Assembly: GCA_037974665.1 (NCBI GenBank)
Contig: CM075778.1
Coordinates: 15,241,001 to 15,305,000, forward strand
Length of the DNA stretch: 64,000 nucleotides
Source of the DNA: Ehretia macrophylla
Taxonomy: Eukaryota; Streptophyta; Magnoliopsida; Boraginales; Ehretiaceae
Direction of reading: 5' to 3'
Below the pieces are notes generated by a model. The model was not told where the DNA came from and made no database searches. It saw nothing but the letters and a program-made list of their open reading frames with translations. A program made the translations under genes and the position numbers. Shown piece by piece: positions 23,761 through 35,412 of this stretch; position 1 is the stretch's first letter; each line of letters opens with the position of its first letter.

Positions 23761-25302
23761 TCCAAAAATAAAATTTTTAAATCAAATTTAGGATTTGCTT
23801 ATTGCAAAAAATTATCAATTGAATTTTATTCAAAAATAAATTTCTTTTTATAATATTGAGGAAAGACTAAAAAATTCTAAGATACAGGAAAAGATCAAAA
23901 TGATACAAAATCAGTTTTCAATTAATATTTGTAATGATCATCCAAATGCTTTTTGGAATAGAAAAAAAAACATATTGTTACTCTTCCATGTGAAGAAGAT
24001 TTTATTGAGAAAAATATTCCGACAAAGGCAAGACCTTGTCAAATGAATTCTGAATATTTAGAATTATGTAAAAAAGGAATTAATTCTTTAATTGAAAAGA
24101 AATTGATTAGAGTTTTTCACTCTCCATGGAGTTGTATTGCTTTTTATGTTAATAAACATGCGGAACAAGAAAGAGGTGTTCTTAGGCTGGTTGTCAATTA
24201 TAAACCTCTTAATAAAGTTATTAAATGGATTAGGTATCCTATCCCTAATAAAAAAAGATCTATTAGATAGATTGCATGATGCTTTGATATTTTCAAAGTT
24301 TGATTTGAAATCAGGATATTGGCAGATTCAAATTCATTAATCTTATAGATATAAAACTGCTTTTACTGTTCCAATTGGACATTATGAATGGAATGTGATG
24401 TCTTTTGGTTTGAAGAATGCTCCTTTAGAATTTCAACATATTGTGAATGATATTTTTATTCCTTATAGTGGATTTATTATTGTCTATATAGATGATATTT
24501 TGGTTTTTTTCAAAAATATTGAACAACATTTTAAGCATTTGCAGACTTTTAAAAGTATTATTATGCAAAGTGGTTTGGTTATATTTTGACCAAAAATGGT
24601 TCTTTGTCAAACGAAGATTAGATTTTTAGGTCATAATATTGAACAAGGAAAAATTATTCCTATAAATAGAAGTATAGAATTTGCTTCTAAATTTCCTGAT
24701 GAAATTCTTAATAAAACTCAATTACAGAGATTTCTTGATAGTTTAAATTATATTTTTCCTTATTATCAAAATCTTGCTTTTGATACTGCTATTTTATATG
24801 ATAGATTAACAAAATCTCATTATGTTTGAACATAAGCTCATACTAAAGTAGTAAATATAATAAAGTCTAAAGTGGCTACATTGCCATGTCTTTCTTTAGC
24901 AAATCCCACATGAGATAAAATTATTGAAACTGATGCATCTGACATTGGTTTTGGTGGAATTTTAAAACAAATTCATCCTCATACAAAACAAGAATTACTT
25001 GTTAGATTTTATTCTGGCAAATGGGGAAATAGTCAGAAGAATTATACTACTGTTGCAAAAGAAATACTTGCAATTGTTAAATGTGTTTTAAAATTTCAAG
25101 ATGATTTATATAATCAAAAATTTCATATAAGTACTGATTGTAGTGCTGCGAAATTTATGTTTCAGAAAGATTTTAAACATGATGTTTCTAAGCAAATGTT
25201 TGCTAGATGGCAAGCTCATCTTGCTCCTTTTGATTTTGAGATAAATTTTATCAAAGGAGATAATAATTATCTACCTGATTTTCTAACCCGTGAATTTTTA
25301 TA
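23761..25302 (+). pseudogene. Pararetroviral reverse transcriptase-RNase H, copy 1
   Basis: RT motifs are visible across several frames: KARPCQMNSEYLELC near 24024, FSKFDLKSGYWQIQIH near 24292, and the catalytic box YIDDILVF near 24485. RNase H follows, with ETDASDIGFGG near 24928 and STDCSAAKF near 25132. Stops occur at 23837-23839 and 24911-24913, both also found in copy 2. Others occur near 24338, 24586 and 24826. The product would copy the pregenomic RNA into DNA. It is multiply broken. Confidence 0.85.
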
Positions 25303-25304
25303 GG

Positions 25305-26693
25305 ATGCTCCCCACTAGGGGCAACTACTCTAACCCTAATAGGGGAAGAGGTAGAGGTCGTGGCAAGAATGACTCTTAAAGAGTTAATGCAGGAAAACAA
25401 CTAGTTAATCTAATTAGTGGTGGTGTTGCTATTGACCCATCTCATCCAAACTATGCACAAATCAAGAAATTACTTGATGCAGACACTTCTGCACTATATA
25501 CATCATCCTATGCTAATATTGTAGAACAGGAAGATGAGGTTGACTCTTATGAGTCTCATACTCATGTTGAAACTATTCTTATCTTGAAATTTTGGATAAG
25601 CAATGGGGAAATGACCCATGGTGCCTTATGGACCGCTATCTTAATAAATTTTTTTTTCATGTGCATCATCACAAGTCAAGAGTCTTTTATGAGTCTATCT
25701 TGCAAGCAACTGATAGTTGTGAATTTGAACATTTTAAGAGAAATAATTCTCTTCCAATTTATACTTATAGTAAAATTTATATTAAAAAAATTCTTTCATC
25801 CTCTGATTGGGGCATCAGCACAATGGCTGTAAGGCAATTTACTAATCCTCATGATAATAAAAATATTTACCAATTTAATTATTAGGATTATATTGAAGCA
25901 TTTTCAAAAGTTTTCTTATACAAAAATCCCCAGAAAAAAACATACTTGGTTTATAAAATTTAACCTCCAAATTTTTCAACAAAGGAAATTCCCTGCTTGG
26001 ATCCATACTTGGAGGCCTAAATATGGACCTTTCATAAAAATTTTACTTGAATCTTATAAAGGATTTTTTACTGAATGGTTAGCTTCATGTGCTCATATTG
26101 GAAATAATCTCGATCTTTATATTGAAGGATCAAGTTCTTTATTTTTCTTTATGGAATTTAGTGTCCCATGGATTTGGAAATGGGTACCTATTGCTGAAAT
26201 GAATAAACAAAAAATATTTTGTTTGAAAAGAAATTTTTTTTCTAAATTTTGGCCAAAACTTCTGAAAATTGATCCAGAAACAAAGAAGCCTTATGGACAA
26301 AATATGGTGGATGAAATTGCTCATATGATCCAGATCTACAAGGACAAAGTAAAGGAATCAACTCAAGAAGAAGATTCTCCTTTTTCTCATTTTCTTCGTA
26401 AAATCCAAATGAGACAATAAATTAGCTCCAAGGGAGACATCATGGCTTCTTACCTTGATGCAATCAAGCAAGACTTTTTGAAAAATTTGGAAAAGGAAGT
26501 TGATGGTGACAATGATGATGATTCTACATCAGAAGATGCATCTATGCGTTCTAATCCATATAATGTATTTGCAGGAGAAACACATAATCCAAATGTGCTG
26601 GCAGAAGATGTTTGGGATAGTCTAAAGGACGTCTTGATCGAGAAAGCTCTCCTAGCAAAACAAAAGGGGAAAGCACATGTCCAAGAGCAATGA
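25305..26693 (+). pseudogene. Viral downstream ORF of unknown function, copy 1
   Basis: The ATG at 25305 opens an Arg/Gly-rich start (MLPTRGNYSNPNRGRG). A central domain with many aromatic residues (WGNDPWCLMDRYL, SCEFEHFKRNNS, PAWIHTW, IEGSSSLFFFMEF) follows, and then an acidic Asp-rich tail near 26442-26693. Compared with copy 2 it has a TAA near 25378, two single-base frame changes (near 25588 and 25933) and a TAA at 26418-26420. Its position after RT matches the transactivator/inclusion-body ORF of caulimoviruses or the unknown ORF of florendoviruses. I do not recognise a domain. Confidence 0.7.
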
Positions 26694-27450
26694 TTCTGTT
26701 CTTGGACAAATTTACGAGAAGATAAGGATAAAGTCTGAAGATACTTAAAGGATTTTTGGATAGATTTAACAAAGCCGATATTCGCGGAATAATGTCAAGT
26801 GGAATATCACTTTCAGCAGACAAAGTCTACTGTTTACTTTATGTAAAGTAAAAGCAATAATTTGCTTTTTTGATACGCGTGAGTGTATAGTGACCCCGGA
26901 CTCCAAATTTTTCGAATCCGGAATAAGTTCTTTTGCATTTTGTTTTCAAGTCCGCAAAATTTGTATAAGTAGGTAGCATTTTCTTATTATTAGGCAGAGC
27001 TCGAACAAGCTACTTTATTTTCTTTCAGTTTTTATATTTTTGTAAATCTTACTACTTTGGCAATTGAAGAATTTTTTCTTCAGGTATTTCTTTTTTATTT
27101 TTCAATCTTTTACTTTTAAGCCTTATGTTAGGCTAATCATTTACTGTTTGGTAACCACTATTCTAATATAGGAGATGCTCAAATATTCTATTTGACCCAT
27201 GGTATAATAATTCATGATAAAACATTAATTACTTATGTATGATTTATTTACTCTATGTCATGGTCTATATTTTGACATCCTTCGAGTTGCGCTGTTATGC
27301 CCTTTGTTGCCGAGTGACAGCTTTTGTGGGCGTGTAAGTCATTGACTGTGGCTCTGTCATTGTATCATGTAAACTCCATTAACACTGTAGAGTAAGCACT
27401 TCATACACATGTGATGCATGACCTTACCGCGAGCTATTATCTCTTGGACC
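26694..27450 (+). promoter_or_regulatory. Pararetroviral intergenic region with pregenomic RNA promoter, copy 1
   Basis: A TATA box-like TATAAGT lies at 26964-26970. Upstream are two adjacent palindromes: ACTTTATGTAAAGT at 26836-26849, and AAAAGCAA/TTGCTTTT arms at 26850-26869. The primer-site remnant comes about 490 bp after the TATA box, as expected for a caulimovirid leader. The corresponding region of copy 2 is nearly the same. Whether it is still active is unknown. Confidence 0.65.
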
Positions 27451-27516
27451 TCTTATAGTATCATATGGTAAAAACAATAGAAGAATCTATCCCTATGGAT
27501 GATAATGAATTAACAA

Positions 27517-29030
27517 ATGCTTATATATTCTACTATTTGTAAACAAAATGATAATACTGATAGGCGCATAGCTATGATGATTTCAGCTGGATTTGCTGGT
27601 CAATTAAAAGGTTGGTGGGATAATTATTTAAACCAAACCCAACGTGATGAAATTTTAAATACTACAAAGATAATAGATGAACAAGTCCAAGAAAATGTTG
27701 TTTATACACTTTGTTTATCTATATGTGAACATTTCACAGGAAGATATTTACATCAATATGATAATTCTAGGACCCTTTTGCAGAATTTGCAATGTCCTAC
27801 TTTAACATCTTTTAGATGGTATAAGGATGTTTTCTTATCTAGGGTAATAAATCTGCCTGATGCTAATAGTAATCATTGAAAATCCAAATTTGTGGATGGT
27901 TTACCTTCTGTTTTTGCATAAAGAATTAGAAAAGATCTTAGAAAGAGATCAGATAGTAATAATATTGCTTGGGATATTTTTAATTATGGTACTTTAATTA
28001 CACTATGTGTAGAAGAAGGATTATCTCGTTGTAATGATATTCGTATGAATTATGAATTGAAAAAACAAAATCTAACTGAGAGAAATCAGTTTGGTGAATT
28101 TTGTGAACAATTTGCTATGGATATACCTAGTACATCTATGAATAAACCTAGAAAACACCATAAGGAAAGACCTCATAAAATGAAATATTATAAGAAATAT
28201 AAATATAATGCTTATAAAAAGAAAGTAGCTAAGATACGCAAATGGCGTGAAAAGAAGGGATATGTACCTCAAAAGAAAATACCTATATGTTATACATGTG
28301 GTAAAAAAAGCCATTATGCTAATAAATGTAGAATGAAAAAGAAGATTAATAGTCTTGATATTGATGATAAGCTTAAAGAATCTTTAAGCAAAGTGTTATT
28401 GAATTCAGATCATGGATCATTTAATAGTGATTCTGAGATTAGTACTACTAGTAGTGATAATTTGCATGCTATTGAATCTGATGATTTTGTTAGTTTTTCT
28501 GATAATGAAAATAACAATAAATGTTGTAATAAATGTCAAAAAGATAATAGTGAATCTGACATTGAAATATATAAATTACAATCCCAATTTCAGGATACTG
28601 AATTAAAAGTCATTACTTCAAGTGAAAAAATTGTTGATTTACTTGAGAATATTAGTGATCCAAAATTAAAGGCAAAAGTTATTGATTGTTTTAATGAATC
28701 AACTACTAAAGTTTCTCCTGTTATACAGGATCCCAAACCATATAGATTTTCAGAACTCATAAATCACTTAAATGAAAAACAGAATGCTGTTGTTACTATT
28801 GATGATCTGAATAGGGAGGTAAAAATTTTAAAAGAGGAAATTAGGACTTTGAAACATAATAATAGTTTGATAGACCATCGTCTCTCTTTATTAGAAAAAG
28901 GAAAGATGAAAGAAGACATAGCTTCTTCTTCGTTACATATTGAAAATCAACATGATTTGTTAGCTAATTTAAAGCTAGTTACTTTACAAAAATGGCATGT
29001 TAAGATAAATCTTTTAATAGAAAAAGATTA
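27517..29030 (+). pseudogene. Pararetroviral capsid protein region, copy 2
   Basis: This parallels 21902-23400 of copy 1. The capsid core is intact up to a TGA near 27877; a TAA follows near 27918. From 28045 one frame stays open through the lysine-rich region, the zinc knuckle (CYTCGKKSHYANKC near 28288), the acidic Ser/Asp region and the helical segment into the protease. The zinc knuckle is therefore better preserved here than in copy 1. Confidence 0.83.
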
Positions 29031-29400
29031 TATTAAACGTGATTTAATTACTTTAATTGATACTGGAGCATATATAAATTGCATACAGGAATGATTAATT
29101 CTTACCAAATATTTTGAAAAAAGTATTCATACTATTGCTGCTGCAACTGGACAGAATTTGCATGTTCAGTATAAATTGCCTAACACATATATTTGTCATG
29201 ATAAGGTTTGTATACCTGCTACTTTTTTATTAGTTAAGAATTTAACTAACTAAGTTATACTTGGTACTCTTTTTATTCATGAAATTATGCCTCTTACTCA
29301 TATAGATGCTAATGGCATAACAGCTTCTTTTCAAGGAATGAATTTCAATTTTCAGTTTATAACTGATCCAAAAATAAAATTTTTAAATCAAATTCAGGAT
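29031..29400 (+). pseudogene. Pararetroviral aspartic protease, copy 2
   Basis: The active-site DTGA is present in LIDTGAYINCI near 29054, but the residue after it differs from copy 1 (Tyr instead of Asp). A TGA ends the frame at 29092-29094, and protease-like sequence continues to about 29380. Confidence 0.78.
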
Positions 29401-30905
29401 TTGCTTATTGCAAAAAATTCTCAATTGAATTTTATTCAAAAATAAATTTCTTTTTATAATATTGAGGAAAGACTAAAAAATTCTAAGATACAGGAAAAGA
29501 TTAAAATGATACAAAATCAGTTTTCAATTGATATTTGTAATGATCATCCAAATGTTTTTTGGAATAGAAAAAAATATATTGTTACTCTTCCATATGAAGA
29601 AGATTTTATTGAGAAAAATATTCCGACAAAGGCAAGACCTTGTCAAATGAATTCTGAATATTTAGAATTATGTAAAAAAGGAATTAATTCTTTAATTGAA
29701 AAGAAATTGATTAGAGTTTCTCACTCTCCATGGAATTGTACTGCTTTTTATGTTAATAAATATACGGAACAAGAAAAAGGTCTTCCTAGACTTCTTATCA
29801 ATTATAAACCTCTTAATAAAGTTATTAAATGGATTAAGTATCATATCCCTAATAAAAAAGATCTATTAGATATATTGCATGATGCTTTGATATTTTCAAA
29901 GTTTGACTTGAAATCAGGATATTTGCAGATTCAAATTCATGAATCTGATAGATATAAAACTGCTTTTACTATTCCCGTTGGACATTATAAATGGAATGCG
30001 ATGCCTTTTGATTTGAAGAACGCTCCTTCAGAATTTCAACATATTATGAATGATATTTTTATTCCTTATAGTGGATTTATTATTGTCTATATAGATGATA
30101 TTTTGGTTTTTTCCAAAAATATTGAACAATATTTTAAGCATTTGCAGACTTTTAAAAGTATTATTATGCAAAGTGGTTTGGTTATATCTAGACCAAAAAT
30201 GGTTCTTTGTCAAACGAAGATTATATTTTTAGGTCATAATATTGAATAGGGAAAAATTGTTCCTATAAATAGAAGTATAGAATTTGCTTCTAAATTTCTT
30301 GATGAAATTCTTGATAAAACTCAATTACAGAGATTTCTTGGTAGTTTAAATTATATTCTGCCTTATTATCAAAATCTTGCTTTTGATATTGCTATTTTAT
30401 ATGATTGATTAAAAAAATCTCCTTTTGTTTGGACAGAAGCTCATACTAATGTGGTAAATATAATAATGTCTAAAGTGGCTAGATTGCCATGTCTTTCTTT
30501 AGCAAATCCCACATGAGATAAAATTATTGAAACTGATGCATCTGACATTGGTTTTGGTAGAATTTTAAAACAAATTCATCCTCAAACAAAACAAGAATTA
30601 CTTGTTAGATTTCATTTTGGAAAATGGGGAAATAGTTAGAAGAATTATACTATTATTGCAAAAGAAATACTTGCAATTGTTAAATGTGTTTTAAAATTTC
30701 AAAATGATTTATATAATCAGAAATTTCTTATAAGTACTGATTGTAGTGCTGCGAAATTTATGTTTCAGAAAGATTTTAAACATGATGTTTCTAAGCAAAT
30801 GTTTGCTAGATGGCAAGCTCATTTTGCTCCTTTTGATTTTGAGATAAATTTTATCAAAGGAGATAATAATTCTCTACCTGATTTTCTAACCTGTGAATTT
30901 TTACA
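29401..30905 (+). pseudogene. Pararetroviral reverse transcriptase-RNase H, copy 2
   Basis: The open stretch 29506-30249 spans most of the RT, including FSKFDLKSGYLQIQIH and YIDDILVFSKN near 30090. Stops include 29443-29445 and 30514-30516, at the same codons as in copy 1, plus 30247-30249 and others in the RNase H part. RNase H motifs ETDASDIGFG and STDCSAAKF remain. The frame runs to a TAG at 30919, overlapping the start of the next ORF by 14 nt. Confidence 0.85.
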
Positions 30906-30907
30906 GG

Positions 30908-32263
30908 ATGCTCCCCACTAGGGGCAACTACTCTAACCCTAATAGGGGAAAAGGTAGAGGTCGTGGCAATAATGACTCTCAAAGAGTTATTGCAGGAAAA
31001 CAGCTAGTTAATCTAACTAGTGGTGGTGTTGCTATCGACCCATCTCATCCAAACTATGCACAAATCAAGAAATTACTTGATGCAGACACTTCTGCACCAC
31101 CGGCATCATCCTATGCTAATATTGTGGAACAGGAAGATGAGGTTGACTCTTATGGGTGTCATACTCATGTTGAAACTATTCTTATCCTTAAAATTTCGGA
31201 TAAGCAATGGGGATGTGACCCATGGTACCTTATGGACCGCTATCTTAATAATTTTTTTTTTCCTGTGCATCATCACAAGTAAAGAGTCTTTTATAAGTCT
31301 ATCTTGCAAGCAACTGATAGTTGTAAATTTGAACATTTTAAGAGAAATAATTCTCTTCCAATTTATACTTATAGTAAAATTTATATTAAGAAAATTCTTT
31401 CACCCTCTGATTGGGGCATCAACACAATGGCTGAAATACAATTTACTTATCCTCATGATAAGAAAAATATTTACCAATTTAATTATTGGGATTATGTTGA
31501 AGCATTTTCAAAAGTTTTCTTATATGAAAATCCCCAGAAAAAACATACTTGGTTTATAAAATTTAACCCCCAAAATTTTCAACAAAGGAAATTCCCTGCT
31601 TGGATCCATACTTTGTGGCCTCAATATGGACCTCCCATAAAAATTTTACTTGAACCTTATAAAGGAATTTTTGCCGAATGGTTAGCTTCATGCCCTCATA
31701 TTGGAAATAATCCTTATCTTTATATTGAAGGATCAAGTTCTTTATTTTTCTTTATGGAATTTGGTGTCCCATGGATTTGGAAAAGGATACCTATTGCTGA
31801 AATGAAAAAACAAAAAATGTTTTGTTTGAAAAGAATTTCTTTTTCAAAATTTTGGCCAAAACTTCTGAAAATTGATCCATAAACAAAGAAGCCTTATGGA
31901 CAAAATATGGTGGATGAAATTGCTCAGATGGTCCAGATCTAGAAGGACAAAGTAGAGGAATCAACTCAAGAAGAAGAATCTCAATTTTCTTATTTTCTTC
32001 GCAAAATCCAGATGAGACAACAAATTAGCTCTAAGGGAGACATCATGGCTTTTTACCTTGATGCAACCAAGCAAGACTTTTTGAAAAATTTCGGAAAGGA
32101 AGTTGATGGTGACAATGATGATGCTTCTACATCAGAAGATGCGTCTATGCGTTCTAATCCATATAATGTATTAGCAGGAGCAGCACAGAATCCAAATGTG
32201 CTGACAGAAGATGTTTGGGATAGTCTAAAGGACGTCCTGATCGAGAAAGCTCTCCTAGCATAA
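30908..32263 (+). pseudogene. Viral downstream ORF of unknown function, copy 2
   Basis: The frame from the ATG at 30908 runs about 452 codons, interrupted only by in-frame stops (near 31279, at 31880-31882, near 31940, and the terminal TAA at 32261-32263). There are no frameshifts, so it is the better guide to the protein's layout. The N-terminus is Arg/Gly-rich (GRGRGNNDS), as in RNA-binding proteins. The middle is a Trp/Phe/Tyr-rich domain of about 250 residues. The tail is acidic (VDGDNDDASTSEDAS). Its function is unknown to me. By position it corresponds to the last ORF of caulimoviruses and florendoviruses. Confidence 0.72.
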
Positions 32264-33035
32264 CAAAAGGGAAAGCACCTGCCCAAGAGCAATGATTATG
32301 TTCTTGGACAAATTTATGAGAAGATAAGGACAAAGTCTGAAGATGCTTAAAGGATTTTTGGACAGATTTAACAAAGCCGATATTTGCGGAACAATATCAA
32401 GTGGAATATCACTTTCAGCTGGTGACATGTCTCTTTCAGCAGACAAAGTCTAATGTATACTTTATGTAAAGTAAAAGCAATAATTTGCTTTTTTTTGATA
32501 CGCGTGAGTGTATAGTGACCCCGGACTCCAAATTTTTCGAATCTGGAATAAGTTCTTTTGCATTTTGTTTTCAAGCCCGCAAAATTTGTATAAGTAGGCG
32601 GCATTTGCTTATTATTAGGCAGAGCTCGAACAAGCTACTTTCTTTTCTTTCAGTTTTTATATTTTTGTAAATCTTACTACTTTGGCAATTGAAGAAGTTT
32701 TTCTTCAGGTATTTCTTTTTTATTTTTCAGTCTTTTACTTTTTAGCCTTATGTTAGGCTAATCCTTTACTGTTTGGTAACCAATATTCTAATATAGGAGA
32801 TGCTCAAATATTCTATTTGACCCAAGGTATAATAATTCATGATAAAGCATTAATCACTTATGTATGATTTATTTACTCTATGTCATGGTCTGTATTTTGA
32901 CATCCCTCGAGTCGCGCTGTATGCCCTTTGTTGCCGAGTGATGGCTTTTGTGGGCTTGTAAATCGTTGATTGTAGCTCTGTCGTTGTATCATGTAAACTC
33001 CATTGACACTGTAGAGTAAGCACTTCATACACATG
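32264..33035 (+). promoter_or_regulatory. Pararetroviral intergenic region, copy 2
   Basis: It has the same layout as 26694-27450: the two upstream palindromes near 32460-32493, TATA-like TATAAG at 32589-32594, and a leader. It ends where the Tekay LTR inserts, before the primer site. Past the insertion, 42783-42820 still reads the last part of this intergenic region and then jumps into the inverted capsid fragment. Confidence 0.65.
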
Positions 33036-33040
33036 TGATG
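33036..33040. repeat. Target site duplication TGATG, left
   Basis: It is identical to 42778-42782 on the other side of the Tekay element, and marks one integration event. Confidence 0.9.
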
Positions 33041-35412
33041 TGTCACGCCCCAACTCGACCCCACCTACGATCAGTCAGGACGCAACGGAATTTCGGCAGT
33101 AACGACAGTAAATAGATTACCGAGGTTCTAAACCAACCTCGTAAATAACATTAAACATTTAAAATTCCATAACCATACATACAACAACTCCTTAACAGCA
33201 TAACAACATACAACATAACCGTAGTATACAATAATCAGTCTTCGTTATCTGCCTCCGTTCCAACATAACATACAATACCTCAACTTTATTATACATTTCA
33301 AAAATAAGTTGAGACCCATCTAACAACTTAACCGTAAAGCATATAAAAGTCTATTAAGCTAATATACATGACGTTTAATAACATAGAATCATGGATAAGA
33401 CTCAGGGACATATGACTCATCCACGAAAGGCACGTTTTCCACATTCTCCTCTTCAGGAGGCACGTACCCGTAATCTTGTGAAAGTACACCTGAAAACATG
33501 CAATAATAGAGAGTGAGCTTATATACATAAGCCCAGTAAGGATCCGATAGATCTCGACAGTATTCACTACGCTCCTTGGATTTAGTCCTTTGAGCAAGTA
33601 AACACACAACAACATAAATAATGCTATCATCACATAACTATATAACCAATCAATAAAGGATACTCTATTTGGTGTAGCTCCAAACGCCATCACGATCTCA
33701 ACCGTTCTTCTTATAACTCCCCATTACTCACGCACCCGAGGTACCTCACTAGCCCCTCCCTCCATGACACCTCCGTCATGCGAGCTGGGGGTAGCCTATG
33801 GCAGTCATGCCGTTATCAACCCGACAGCCCGATGCTGCCCGAGAGGTGGCACACACATACCAAGACTCCATAATCATCAATCATCAATCAATCAATTGGG
33901 AGATCAGCAACAAAAGTGCCCGATTCCCGAACTCAATAATAATCAATCATCAACATCAATATAATATCAATATTAAATTAAACAACAAACAACGTAGTTA
34001 GATGACAAAGTAGGCCATCTAACCGGACATGCATAATATACATAATTAAACTCTAAATTACTCATCAACAACTCACCATTCATCACTCGAACACTACCCA
34101 ACCATCTAAAGGCATCGTTCAAGAAATTAAAGAATGACAACCTAAACTTCTAAAATTCATAACTTACAATCTACTAATCCAAACATTGCCAAATCAGTTC
34201 CTATCACTCACCCATTCAACCTACTACATTAGCCCTCTCGGAAATCCACCATAACACCTCCAAATCATGCCCGATAACCCTAAAACCCTAAGATGTCATG
34301 GCTGGATTTTCCGGATTTTCACACGAACAATGTAATCGAAAATTCGGCATTACAACAGCGCTAACACGTAATTATCAAGTATTTAGAAATCGACGGCAAT
34401 CGATTTCGATCAACACAACTCAATTAAATCAACTTTGAACATTTTATTCAAAATTAAATACCCGGAAAATAAAAATTATGCTACATCCGATAGAAATTCG
34501 TAGTATTAGTATATAATGATCCCTAGCATGCAAGGAGCAATAATCTATCATCAGATTTCAATTCTAACGGTTCAATCTTCATTTATACGCAAAAACACAA
34601 AAATGACATTTTGAGATCTAGAATTTTTCTCTCACCTTAGATGCGATATAAGCCTAGGAATGCGTGCTATGCGTGCCCAACAAGCAGAATCCAAGTCGGT
34701 GCGAAGTTTCACGGACAAAAACTAGGTTTTTCTTTGAAAAATTGATTGAAAAGCTTGAGTTTTTCTCTTTCTTTTTCTCCCTCTTTTCTCTCGGCCTTGT
34801 GTGTGTTTGTGGAGTGTGTTTTGTGTTGTGTGAGTGTGTGTTGATGACATTATATAATAAAAAGCTTGGTCAATTAAAAAAATGCAAAGTCAAAGTTAGT
34901 TTTAATATGTATTTTTGTGTTTTTAATGACTTTAATTGCATTTTAGTGCTCACCAAGTTAAAAAATAATTATGCCACCCCCAAGATATCTCAAGTGGATT
35001 ATTTTTAGGTGACAAGAAGTTTTACAATCCAACAATTTCACCCGAGTCGGCTTAAAACTCGATTTTCGCAAAAGTCGGTGTAAAAACCCTAATAAATTCT
35101 TAAGCCGATTTTAAAACCATTTTCATCAAACACAGGTCTATTAAAGTCCGTGGACTAGGTCTAGAAGGGTTAAAAAGACCAGTTTCAAAATTATAGCGGA
35201 CGTGTTTCGAAAACACTATTCACTGAAAATCGACGATAAAATTTTTGACTCCGTTTTTGATGAAAATTTCATGAATGCACATTTAGCACGTATTAGAAGT
35301 ATTGACATCAAAATTATAACTTTCTAGGTCCTATAGCACATAAACAGATCATATGCACGAAAAACGAGGTATAGCACGTAAAACGAGATAAGCAAGAAAG
35401 TGGGGTTTCACA
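33041..35412 (-). repeat. 3' LTR of Tekay-1 (2372 bp)
   Basis: It runs TGTCACGCCCC to GGGTTTCACA in plus coordinates. It is nearly identical to 40406-42777. The small frames within it (for example minus 33328-33693) are LTR sequence, not genes. Confidence 0.92.

Larger units (their letters stand above)
21506..27450 (+). mobile_element. Endogenous pararetrovirus copy 1 (degenerate, 5'-truncated)
   Basis: In order: capsid with zinc knuckle, acidic/coiled region, aspartic protease, reverse transcriptase, RNase H, a downstream ORF and a non-coding region with promoter and primer-site remnant. There is no integrase and no LTR, and a primer-site-containing intergenic region is present. This is the layout of Caulimoviridae; the arrangement with an unknown ORF after RT resembles florendoviruses. 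The movement protein is missing: homology starts abruptly near 21506 within the capsid frame, when compared with the inverted copy at 45428-47288. The same order recurs head to tail from 27451 at a spacing of about 5.6 kb. Confidence 0.85.
27451..33035 (+). mobile_element. Endogenous pararetrovirus copy 2 (degenerate, internally deleted)
   Basis: It follows copy 1 head to tail and repeats its order at about 5.6 kb spacing (TATA boxes at 26964 and 32589). At its start, 27451-27516 joins a primer-site remnant (TAGTATCAT), a short movement-protein piece (ATGGTAAAAACAATAGAAG) and the capsid core, so two internal deletions removed most of the 5' genome. The right end is the intergenic region, cut at 33036-33040 by the Tekay insertion. 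Confidence 0.85.

Noticed and set aside
33328..33693. 121-codon open frame, repeated at 40693-41058
   Set aside because: Both lie inside the two LTRs of one element, so repetition is automatic and does not indicate a gene; only the short acidic frame shared with other LTR families was kept as a finding.
34664..35008. 114-codon plus-strand frame, repeated at 42029-42373
   Set aside because: Antisense to the LTR and low complexity (Phe/Leu and Cys/Val runs); no domain.
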